From an uncultured Eubacteriales bacterium (GTDB taxonomy: Bacteria; Bacillota; Clostridia; Lachnospirales; Lachnospiraceae), in assembly GCA_900549105.1 (NCBI GenBank), contig URND01000081.1, positions 1 to 14,185 of the forward strand: 14,185 nucleotides of DNA, read 5' to 3'. Positions 1-4,563 of the stretch are shown piece after piece (the stretch's first letter is position 1; each line of letters starts with the position of its first letter). The position numbers were made by a program, and so were the translations under genes. Under the pieces are notes generated by a model. It worked only from the letters and a program-made list of their open reading frames with translations, ran no database searches and was not told where the DNA came from.

Positions 1-363
1 CCGCCGGTCCCGCCTGCTGCCAGGATGCTAAATAGTAAGATGACTTACGAAAATCATCCGGAGTTCTTTGCATTTCATGATTCTTGCACATTGGCAACGG
101 ATGATGCGCCAATACGGGTTTATAAAAATAAGAACGAAGTATTTTTGAGTATATATTTTAAAGTCCTGAAAAGCACAACATCGATAGGTATTATTGACCC
201 AAACATACTCCCTGCGCAACTAATAATTGCTACCTGTTCAGGCCAAAACGGAACGGCGTATCCATTAGTTATACATCCAGGGAATAAAAAAATTTATTGT
301 GACACAACAATACCAGCTGGAATTTATGGGATGAGTATTACATACCCAGTTAAATTGTTTTAA
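1..363 (+). CDS. Phage tail fibre / receptor-binding protein, C-terminal part (5' end outside window)
   Basis: The frame is open from the first base (PPVPPAARMLNSK...) to the TAA at 361-363, so the gene begins upstream. The Pro/Ala-rich stretch before residue M (codon 25-27) looks like a linker between an N-terminal shaft and a C-terminal head domain. The last 111 codons start at the inverted repeat 28-41 (L-N-S-K). They contain the pattern seen in beta-rich tail-fibre tips: hydrophobic strands, IIDPNILPAQ, VIHPGNKKIYC and a terminal SITYPV. The oppositely oriented cassette at 366-674 shows a comparable pattern. The ATG at 25-27 has no ribosome binding site and is probably internal. The likely role is host-surface binding at the virion tail tip. 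Assignment as a tail fibre rests on position before the lysis genes and on the inversion architecture, not on a recognised full-length family. Confidence 0.7.
   Translation, partial: PPVPPAARMLNSKMTYENHPEFFAFHDSCTLATDDAPIRVYKNKNEVFLSIYFKVLKSTTSIGIIDPNILPAQLIIATCSGQNGTAYPLVIHPGNKKIYCDTTIPAGIYGMSITYPVKLF
28..41 (+). repeat. Inverted repeat, left arm (candidate recombinase crossover site)
   Basis: CTAAATAGTAAGAT here is the exact reverse complement of 661-674. Flanking bases on both sides do not match, so the identity is limited to 14 bp. It encodes Leu-Asn-Ser-Lys in the tail-fibre frame. Confidence 0.8.
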
Positions 364-365
364 AA

Positions 366-674
366 TTATTCCTTATATGGATAAGATACGATAAAGTTCC
401 AATACGGCGTTGTTTTTTCTGTAAATATATCTATTTCGCCGTTTGTGAGAATACGGCCAATTAGGTTAATCCATCCACCCGCGTTCGATATACAAAAATG
501 TATATCACGGTTCGGAGCCAATTCAGGTGGTAATATACCTACGACATTCCATTTATCTGTTTCCAATGTTATTGTTATCGATTCACCTCTTACAAATACA
601 ATACCATTTTTAACAGAGGCAGTTACGCCGGCGGCGACCTGATATTCGTTTGTTGTAAATATCTTACTATTTAG
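366..674 (-). CDS. Silent alternative tail-fibre C-terminal cassette (no start codon)
   Basis: On the minus strand the frame is open for 102 codons from the repeat (LNSKIFTTNEYQVAAG...) to a TAA at 368-366. There is no ATG in it. The only near-start, a TTG at 566, has no convincing ribosome binding site, and a TAA lies immediately upstream of the repeat. It is thus unlikely to be translated in the present orientation. The protein has a strand pattern like its partner: VKNGIVFVRGESITITL, GILPPELAPNRDIHFCI, ILTNGEIDIF and a terminal FIVSYPY, which resembles the SITYPV end of the expressed version. I read it as an alternative receptor-binding tip brought into use by inversion. An opposite-strand open frame at 445-642 is its shadow. 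Confidence 0.72.
   Translation of the reverse strand, partial: LNSKIFTTNEYQVAAGVTASVKNGIVFVRGESITITLETDKWNVVGILPPELAPNRDIHFCISNAGGWINLIGRILTNGEIDIFTEKTTPYWNFIVSYPYKE
661..674 (-). repeat. Inverted repeat, right arm (candidate recombinase crossover site)
   Basis: ATCTTACTATTTAG is the reverse complement of 28-41. It marks the first codons of the silent cassette and is followed outwards by a stop codon in that frame. Confidence 0.8.
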
Positions 675-691
675 TTATCTCACACACCTCT

Positions 692-748
692 CGCATCGGG
701 AGTGATGCGTATGATTTTATAAATGGGCCTTAAAGGGCCTTATTTTTA
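692..748 (+). terminator. Hairpins and T-run after the tail-fibre cassette
   Basis: A 6-bp stem, CGCATC with GATGCG (692-697 and 704-709), is followed by a second GGCC/GGCC hairpin (726-739) and TTATTTTT (741-747). The second element looks like a weak rho-independent terminator separating the fibre genes from the lysis genes. It lies outside the inverted repeat, so it would act in either orientation. The stem is short, so strength is uncertain. Confidence 0.45.
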
Positions 749-775
749 GTAGAAAAAGAAAAGAGGTAACACCCA

Positions 776-1054
776 GTGTATATAAACGCGAATACGATTA
801 TTATGGCTGCAAGCCTGCTGACCGCAGTTGTAGCTATTTTGTCTGTCGTTTTTGCTGCGTACCGCTGGTACTTAAAGCAAAATCGTCAGGATGAAGAAAT
901 TGAGAAGATAAAGAGCGAACAGTGCCTATTGACCTACGGAATTCTTGCCTGTTTGAAAGGCTTAAAGGAACAGGGATGCAACGGACCCGTGACTGAAGCG
1001 ATAGACAAAATAGAAAAGCATATAAACAAACAGGCGCATGACCAGGAAGGATGA
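776..1054 (+). CDS. Small phage membrane protein next to the holin (function unknown)
   Basis: This 92-residue protein starts with GTG. AAGAGGT at 761-767 is well spaced for that start, while the next Met (residue 10) lacks a ribosome binding site. One membrane segment spans about residues 8-29. A basic, charged helix (YRWYLKQNRQDEEIEKIKSEQ) follows, then LLTYGILACLKGLKEQGCNGPV and a helical tail ending EKHINKQAHDQEG. Similar proteins of about 80-95 residues are common directly before the holin in Clostridia prophages and are sometimes mislabelled as ABC transporter permeases. Its place, 5 bp before the holin, suggests a role in lysis (accessory holin or regulator). That is inference from context. 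Confidence 0.7.
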   Translation: MYINANTIIMAASLLTAVVAILSVVFAAYRWYLKQNRQDEEIEKIKSEQCLLTYGILACLKGLKEQGCNGPVTEAIDKIEKHINKQAHDQEG

Positions 1055-1059
1055 TTTAA

Positions 1060-1353
1060 ATGGAACAGATTGTTAATTATGTAAAACCAGAATTATTAAT
1101 TGTAGCGGTGGTGTTGTATTTTATTGGCATGGGGTTGAAAAAGGCTCAGACTGTAAAAGATAAAAATATCCCGTTAATTATTGGAGTTGTCGGAATCATG
1201 TTATGTACTATTTGGGTATTTGCCACATGTGCTATTGCGAATCCACAGGATATTGCGATGGCTGCCTTTACGGCCATCACGCAAGGGATATTGGTGGCTG
1301 GATTAAGTACATATATAAATCAGTTAATTAAACAGAGCAGCAAGGAGGAATAA
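1060..1353 (+). CDS. Phage holin (Phage_holin_5_2 / Hol44-like)
   Basis: This 97-residue protein has three hydrophobic segments at about 12-26, 38-58 and 66-85, a short basic turn (GLKKAQTVKDK) between the first two, and a charged C-terminal tail (QLIKQSSKEE). The motif VKPELLIVAVVLYFIGMGLKK followed by IPLIIGVVGI is characteristic of the superfamily V holins of Firmicutes phages. Holins form lesions in the cytoplasmic membrane at a set time and let the endolysin reach the wall. AGGAAGG at 1046-1052 is the ribosome binding site. The stop lies 4 bp before the endolysin ATG, so the two are likely translated as a unit. Confidence 0.85.
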   Translation: MEQIVNYVKPELLIVAVVLYFIGMGLKKAQTVKDKNIPLIIGVVGIMLCTIWVFATCAIANPQDIAMAAFTAITQGILVAGLSTYINQLIKQSSKEE

Positions 1354-1357
1354 AAAC

Positions 1358-2416
1358 ATGAAAGTAGTAGACGTAAGCTCATGGCAGGGCAGAATCAATT
1401 GGGATGAAGCAAAGAAACACATTGACGGTGCTATCATCCGGTGTGGATATGGCGATGATATCGCCAGCCAGGATGACGAATATTTTTTGAGAAATATTTC
1501 CGAGTGTGAAAGACTTGGTATCCCTCATGGCGTTTATCTTTATTCCTATGCAACAAACGAGTCCCATATGCAGTCGGAAGTCAATCATATCCTTCGGCTG
1601 ATCAAGGGCCGGAAATTACAGTTCCCGGTGTACATCGATTTGGAAGATGCGACTTTGCGGCCATATTTTAATGCAGAGCTGTTCCGGAGGATGGGAGAGC
1701 AGATTGAAAAAGCTGGTTATTGGTTTGGGGTATATGCAAATCTGGACTGGTTCCAGAACACAATCAGGACAAGTTTGGACGGTTTTACAAAATGGGTAGC
1801 CCAGTATAATAGTAAATGCGATTATACCGGCGGCCATGATATATGGCAGTACACCAGTCAGGGGACAGTTCCGGGCATCGGTGCCAGAAGCGTGGACATG
1901 AATGAGTGTTACCGGAATTTTCCGAAAGAAATCACAGGTGGAAAAACCGAAACAGTAACTAAACCTGTCCCATCGAAGCCTAAGAAGGATGCAAAGTTTG
2001 ATGCCTTTTATAGAGTAAGGACCAAAAAACATGGTTGGCTTCCTGAGGTCAAAAACTTAACTGATTGTGCCGGATTTGAAGAAAGCGAAATTACAGATAT
2101 TGCTGTTGGTGTTTCGGGCGGCAGCGTAAAATATCGTGTGCATGTTCTTGGTGGCGGCTGGTTGCCATATGTAACCGGATACAACATCAATGACCACGTA
2201 AATGGCTATGCCGGAAATGGGCGGACAATTGACGCAATTGAGATTTATTTCTACACCCCGGATGGATGTATTATCAAAAAGGCAAAATACCGCGTTGCTC
2301 CGTGCGGAGGCAGATATTACCCGTGGCAGTATGACAATGAGACAGGCAATGGTCAGGACGGCTATGCCGGCGCGTTTGGCATTAAAATAGGTAAGGTCCA
2401 GCTGTGTATTGAGTAA
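1358..2416 (+). CDS. Endolysin: GH25 lysozyme with a three-repeat C-terminal wall-binding region
   Basis: This 352-residue protein has a GH25 (Chalaropsis-type) muramidase domain at about residues 1-190. Visible signatures are DVSSWQG (Asp5), IDLED at 93-97 (Asp94 and Glu96, the expected catalytic pair), DIWQYTS at 161-167 and VDMN at 179-182. It would cut the N-acetylmuramic acid-N-acetylglucosamine bond of peptidoglycan. A Pro/Lys/Thr linker (about 194-212) leads to three degenerate repeats starting YRVRTKKHGWLP (218), YRVHVLGGGWLP (259) and YRVAPCGGRYYPW (311), each with GF/GYAG-type sequence later. They resemble clostridial hydrophobic/W-type wall-binding repeats. There is no signal peptide, so release depends on the holin. 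AAGGAGG at 1345-1351 supports the ATG. Confidence 0.92.
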   Translation: MKVVDVSSWQGRINWDEAKKHIDGAIIRCGYGDDIASQDDEYFLRNISECERLGIPHGVYLYSYATNESHMQSEVNHILRLIKGRKLQFPVYIDLEDATLRPYFNAELFRRMGEQIEKAGYWFGVYANLDWFQNTIRTSLDGFTKWVAQYNSKCDYTGGHDIWQYTSQGTVPGIGARSVDMNECYRNFPKEITGGKTETVTKPVPSKPKKDAKFDAFYRVRTKKHGWLPEVKNLTDCAGFEESEITDIAVGVSGGSVKYRVHVLGGGWLPYVTGYNINDHVNGYAGNGRTIDAIEIYFYTPDGCIIKKAKYRVAPCGGRYYPWQYDNETGNGQDGYAGAFGIKIGKVQLCIE

Positions 2417-2424
2417 AATGTTTT

Positions 2425-2461
2425 CGAAGGCTCTCGGAATTCCGGGGGCCTTATTTTTTTG
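2425..2461 (+). terminator. Rho-independent terminator of the lysis operon
   Basis: AAGGCTCTCGG pairs with CCGGGGGCCTT around an AATT loop, using three G-U pairs, and is followed by ATTTTTTT. It begins about 10 bp after the endolysin stop. Confidence 0.88.
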
Positions 2462-2466
2462 CAGAG

Positions 2467-2491
2467 AAAAAGAGAAGCATAAAAGCCTCTC
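2467..2491 (-). terminator. Minus-strand terminator-like hairpin
   Basis: On the minus strand, GAGAGGC pairs with GCTTCTC around a TTTTAT loop (2491-2472), followed by five T residues (2471-2467). It lies back to back with the plus-strand terminator and would stop leftward transcription from the tRNA side before it enters the lysis operon antisense. Confidence 0.5.
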
Positions 2492-2650
2492 CTTTCCATC
2501 TGTTTGCGCTATATTAATTTTTCCTGTGTACATAGTATGATACTTTTTGGCGCTTATATGGTGATTATATATAGAAGAAATTCATGTTGCATTTCGTGTT
2601 GCATTGTGTTGCATAATTGGGTGAAATTCAGCATGCGAAAAGTAATTTAT
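2492..2650. other. Gene-free stretch between lysin and tRNA (putative phage attachment region)
   Basis: No credible gene is seen here. Plus-strand open frames in this stretch run into the tRNA and lack ribosome binding sites. On the minus strand only about 30 codons are open (ending MQHEMQHEFLLYIITI). The main structure is a cluster of three TGTTGCAT direct repeats at 2585-2614. The sequence is otherwise AT-rich. Confidence 0.5.
2585..2614. repeat. Three TGTTGCAT direct repeats (candidate integrase arm-type sites)
   Basis: TGTTGCAT occurs at 2585-2592, 2597-2604 and 2607-2614, with start-to-start spacings of 12 and 10 bp, about one helical turn. It lies about 105 bp from the 3' end of the tRNA gene, inside the presumed phage side. 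Short direct repeats phased on one helix face near an attachment site are typical of tyrosine-integrase arm sites or excisionase sites. This role is inference; the repeats are seen directly. Confidence 0.5.
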
Positions 2651-2654
2651 GCCA

Positions 2655-2695
2655 AAACAAAACACCGACAAACTCAGCATTTATCGGTGTCTGTT
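2655..2695 (-). terminator. Terminator downstream of tRNA-Arg
   Basis: On the minus strand ACACCGA...TCGGTGT forms a 7-bp stem with a loop of about 15 nt, followed by TTTGTTTT. It lies about 25 bp past the tRNA 3' end and would end the tRNA transcript. Confidence 0.65.
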
Positions 2696-2719
2696 GATTT
2701 TTCTGATGAAATTAAAAAA

Positions 2720-2791
2720 TGCACCCGACGGGAATTGAACCCACGCACATGGCTCCGGAGGCCATTGCTCTATCCACTGAGCTACGGGTGC
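2720..2791 (-). tRNA. tRNA-Arg (anticodon CCG)
   Basis: The minus strand folds as a full cloverleaf: acceptor GCACCCG with CGGGTGC, D-stem GCTC/GAGC, anticodon stem ATGGC/GCCAT with loop CTCCGGA (anticodon CCG, reading CGG), and T-arm with loop TTCAATT. The discriminator is A, and CCA is not encoded (TTTTTT follows). It reads CGG arginine codons. The 3' half faces the prophage, so it is the probable integration target. A promoter lies just upstream. Confidence 0.95.
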
Positions 2792-2798
2792 AAATAGT

Positions 2799-2827
2799 AT
2801 TCTACTATAATTAAAATAAATTTGCAA
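2799..2827 (-). promoter_or_regulatory. Promoter for tRNA-Arg
   Basis: Reading on the minus strand, TTGCAA (2827-2822), a 17-bp spacer and TAGAAT (2804-2799) place the transcription start within a few bases of the tRNA 5' end at 2791. The match to a sigma-A promoter is good. Confidence 0.65.
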
Positions 2828-2876
2828 TGATTTTTTTGAAAATTTTCCATATTGTTTCTCAAAAAAACCGTTATAG

Positions 2877-2905
2877 TTGACGGAAAGCCCTTTTTTTGAT
2901 AAAAT
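2877..2905 (+). promoter_or_regulatory. Sigma-A-type promoter of the membrane-anchored protein
   Basis: TTGACG (2877-2882), a 17-bp spacer and TAAAAT (2900-2905) lie 27 bp ahead of the ATG at 2932, with AAGGAGG between. Boxes and spacing are near consensus. Confidence 0.75.
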
Positions 2906-2931
2906 AAAGAGAATTGAAAAGGAGGATTTCT

Positions 2932-3777
2932 ATGAAGACAAGCCGTAGTAAATTAATACTTATTATTCTGCTGTCAGTGGTTGTCATTGTAGCGGCAATT
3001 GCCGGCGTTGTATTGTCCATGAAGAATAAATCGGAAGAGAAACAGGGTTCGGCTGCAAAGACTTCGGAGAGTGTTGTTATCGATGAAGATGAAATCGCAA
3101 AAGACCGTTTGTTAAAGGATAAGTACCCGGAAGTCAATGACTTGATTAAACGATATCGCGAGGCATTGACAAATGGAGATGTGGAGGCATTGAAGGCGAT
3201 TTATAATACGCAGGATGAAATCAGCGCGGATGTGCTCACATCAACCTCTAAGATTATCGAGGGCTACTCAGATACGGTATGTTACACAAAGAAGGGTTTG
3301 GAAGATAAATCTTATTTTGTGTTTATCTATGACAAGCTGAAGATCAGCGGTATCAATACACCGGCTCCGAATCTGACAATGGTTTATGTGAAGAGTACCG
3401 CCGATGGTACATATTATATCTATCGTGGAGAGCTGAACGGCGCCACGGCATCCTATGAATATGATGCGGAAACCCAGGCATACATTGCGAAGCTGTATGA
3501 AGATGATGAAGTCAAGGATTTGATGGCGACCGTATATCAGGAAAAGGAAGCAGCCTGCGCGAAGGACGAAGCGCTCCGCAACTTTATCGACGGACTGTCC
3601 TCGCCAACAGCGGATATGACGGATGAGACATCGGCCGAGACAGAGGGTGAGAACGCTGAAAACGGCAATGCCGAAGGCGAAAATGTTGAAGGCCAGAATG
3701 TTGACGGCGGGGAAAACGGAGAGCCGGAGGGCCAGGGAGAAGAAACTCAGCCGGCGGAAACAGATGTTGTCGGATAA
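2932..3777 (+). CDS. Membrane-anchored extracytoplasmic protein with acidic low-complexity tail (function unknown)
   Basis: The ATG at 2932 (281 residues) is chosen because AAAGGAGG lies just upstream of it. An ATT/TTG-type start at 2914 would sit before that site. Basic residues KTSRSK precede one hydrophobic segment (about 8-27), with no lipobox Cys, so this is an uncleaved N-terminal anchor with the rest outside the cell. The ordered part (about 50-220) begins DLIKRYREALTNGDVEALKAIYN and later has YFVFIYDKLKI, LTMVYVK and TYYIYRGEL. The helix followed by beta strands recalls the NTF2/SnoaL-like fold (weak inference). Residues about 225-281 are Glu/Gly/Asn-rich with imperfect EN(A/V)E-G repeats and probably disordered. 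It has its own promoter and terminator. I do not recognise a named gene. Confidence 0.85.
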   Translation: MKTSRSKLILIILLSVVVIVAAIAGVVLSMKNKSEEKQGSAAKTSESVVIDEDEIAKDRLLKDKYPEVNDLIKRYREALTNGDVEALKAIYNTQDEISADVLTSTSKIIEGYSDTVCYTKKGLEDKSYFVFIYDKLKISGINTPAPNLTMVYVKSTADGTYYIYRGELNGATASYEYDAETQAYIAKLYEDDEVKDLMATVYQEKEAACAKDEALRNFIDGLSSPTADMTDETSAETEGENAENGNAEGENVEGQNVDGGENGEPEGQGEETQPAETDVVG

Positions 3778-3796
3778 ACATTTGAGAACATGAGAT

Positions 3797-3833
3797 AAAA
3801 GGTTTCTATTACCGAAGGTAGTAGAAACCTTTT
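3797..3833 (+). terminator. Terminator-like hairpin between the membrane protein and rluF
   Basis: AAAAGGTTTCTA (3797-3808) pairs perfectly with TAGAAACCTTTT (3822-3833) over 12 bp. The T residues lie within the stem and no longer T-run follows, so efficiency is uncertain. The symmetry could make it bidirectional. Confidence 0.65.
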
Positions 3834-3855
3834 GTTGGGATAAAGGAAGATAGAG

Positions 3856-4563
3856 ATGGAAAAAGTGAGATTAAATAAGTATTTGAGTACCCAGGGCGTA
3901 TGTTCCCGAAGAGAAGCCGACAGGTATATTGAGGCCGGCAAAGTGACCATCGACGGCCGGGTGGCCGGCATGGGAGAAAAGGTGGACGGCACAGAGGAAA
4001 TCCTTTTTGACGGAAAGCCGGTCAGCGGGGCGGAGGAAGAGAAAATCGTGCTGGCGATGAATAAGCCGGCGGGCATTGTCTGTTCCAGCAAGGAAAAAGA
4101 TAATATTATTGACTATATGAAATATCCGAAACGGATATATCCGGCGGGCCGTTTAGACAAGGATTCCACCGGGCTTATTTTGCTGACCAATGACGGCGAA
4201 TTAATGAACGAGATTTTGAAGGCACGGAATTATCATGAAAAGGAATATGAGGTACGGGTGCGGGAGCGGATAACAGCGGATTTCATTCGGGGAATGAGCG
4301 AAGGGGTATGGCTGTCCGAGTTGGGCGTAAAGACCCGGCCGTGCAAAGTGAAAAAGGTGGACGCCTATACTTTTCGGATTATTCTCACACAGGGCTTAAA
4401 CCGTCAGATACGGCGGATGTGCGCATATTTTAATTTTCGTGTGGTTACATTAAAGCGTATACGGATTATGAATATCCGGTTGGGAGATTTAAAAGAAGGC
4501 GAATGGCGGGAGATTAAAGGCCGTGAGCTGGAAGAATTGCGGGGAGGAATTGCTCATGAATGA
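3856..4563 (+). CDS. rluF: 23S rRNA pseudouridine synthase, RluF-like
   Basis: This 235-residue protein has an S4 RNA-binding domain at about 3-50 (VRLNKYLSTQGVCSRREADRYIEAGKVTIDG) and an RsuA/RluB/E/F-type catalytic domain. The catalytic Asp is D101 in AGRLDKDSTGLILLTND. The C-terminal LNRQIRRM and RIMNIRLGDLKEGEWREI stretches are typical of the RluF subgroup, which in E. coli converts U2604 of 23S rRNA to pseudouridine. The related enzymes RluB and RsuA differ around the RQIRRM region, so the exact target is inferred. AAAGGAAG precedes the ATG. Its last 8 bp overlap the ligA start (ATGAATGA arrangement), pointing to translational coupling. Confidence 0.88.
   Translation: MEKVRLNKYLSTQGVCSRREADRYIEAGKVTIDGRVAGMGEKVDGTEEILFDGKPVSGAEEEKIVLAMNKPAGIVCSSKEKDNIIDYMKYPKRIYPAGRLDKDSTGLILLTNDGELMNEILKARNYHEKEYEVRVRERITADFIRGMSEGVWLSELGVKTRPCKVKKVDAYTFRIILTQGLNRQIRRMCAYFNFRVVTLKRIRIMNIRLGDLKEGEWREIKGRELEELRGGIAHE

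Larger units (their letters stand above)
28..674. mobile_element. Putative invertible segment swapping tail-fibre C-termini
   Basis: A perfect 14-bp inverted repeat bounds two convergent open frames whose stops (361-363 and 366-368) lie only 2 bp apart. The left frame is joined to an upstream coding sequence. The right frame has no ATG, starts at the repeat, and is preceded by an in-frame TAA (minus strand, 677-675). In both arms the repeat is read in the same phase (CTA AAT AGT AAG AT), giving L-N-S-K. Inversion therefore replaces one C-terminus by the other without changing the frame. This matches the layout of phage fibre-switching systems such as Mu and P1 (Gin/Cin). The recombinase is not in the window and its class is unknown. 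Confidence 0.75.
1..2720. mobile_element. Right-hand end of a prophage (tail fibre, lysis module, putative att region)
   Basis: Tail-fibre C-terminal cassettes, a small membrane protein, a holin and a GH25 endolysin run in the order usual for the late end of a siphovirus-type prophage in Firmicutes. Directly beyond lies the 3' end of a minus-strand tRNA-Arg, after which only chromosomal housekeeping genes follow. The tRNA 3' end faces the phage genes, as expected when a phage integrates into the 3' part of a tRNA gene and restores it. No integrase is visible. It would be expected at the other, off-window end. The left limit is outside the window and the exact right limit, within or next to 2720-2760, is inferred. 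Confidence 0.8.

Noticed and set aside
366..566. Minus-strand gene starting at TTG 566
   Set aside because: No ribosome binding site precedes the TTG and the frame continues open to the repeat at 674. The start-less cassette reading explains it better.
445..642. Plus-strand open frame of 65 codons
   Set aside because: It is the complementary shadow of the silent tail-fibre cassette, which has the better protein pattern and starts exactly at the inverted repeat.
1..680. Diversity-generating retroelement at the tail-fibre gene
   Set aside because: No template/variable repeat pair with adenine-specific differences and no reverse transcriptase are visible. The inverted repeat and opposed cassettes fit inversion instead.
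776..1054. Annotation as a branched-chain amino acid ABC transporter permease, as such small phage proteins are sometimes labelled
   Set aside because: With one membrane span and 92 residues it cannot be a permease. Its place between the tail fibre and holin points to a phage lysis role.
2057..2533. Minus-strand open frame of 158 codons
   Set aside because: It lies antisense to the endolysin C-terminal region, which has clear homology and a ribosome binding site.
2585..2614. TGTTGCAT repeats as a CRISPR array
   Set aside because: The units are 8 bp with 2-4 bp between them, far too short for CRISPR repeats and spacers, and no cas gene is nearby.
2504..2797. Plus-strand open frame of 97 codons running across the tRNA
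   Set aside because: It lacks a ribosome binding site, has an unnatural Cys/Ile-rich composition and reads the antisense strand of a clear tRNA-Arg.
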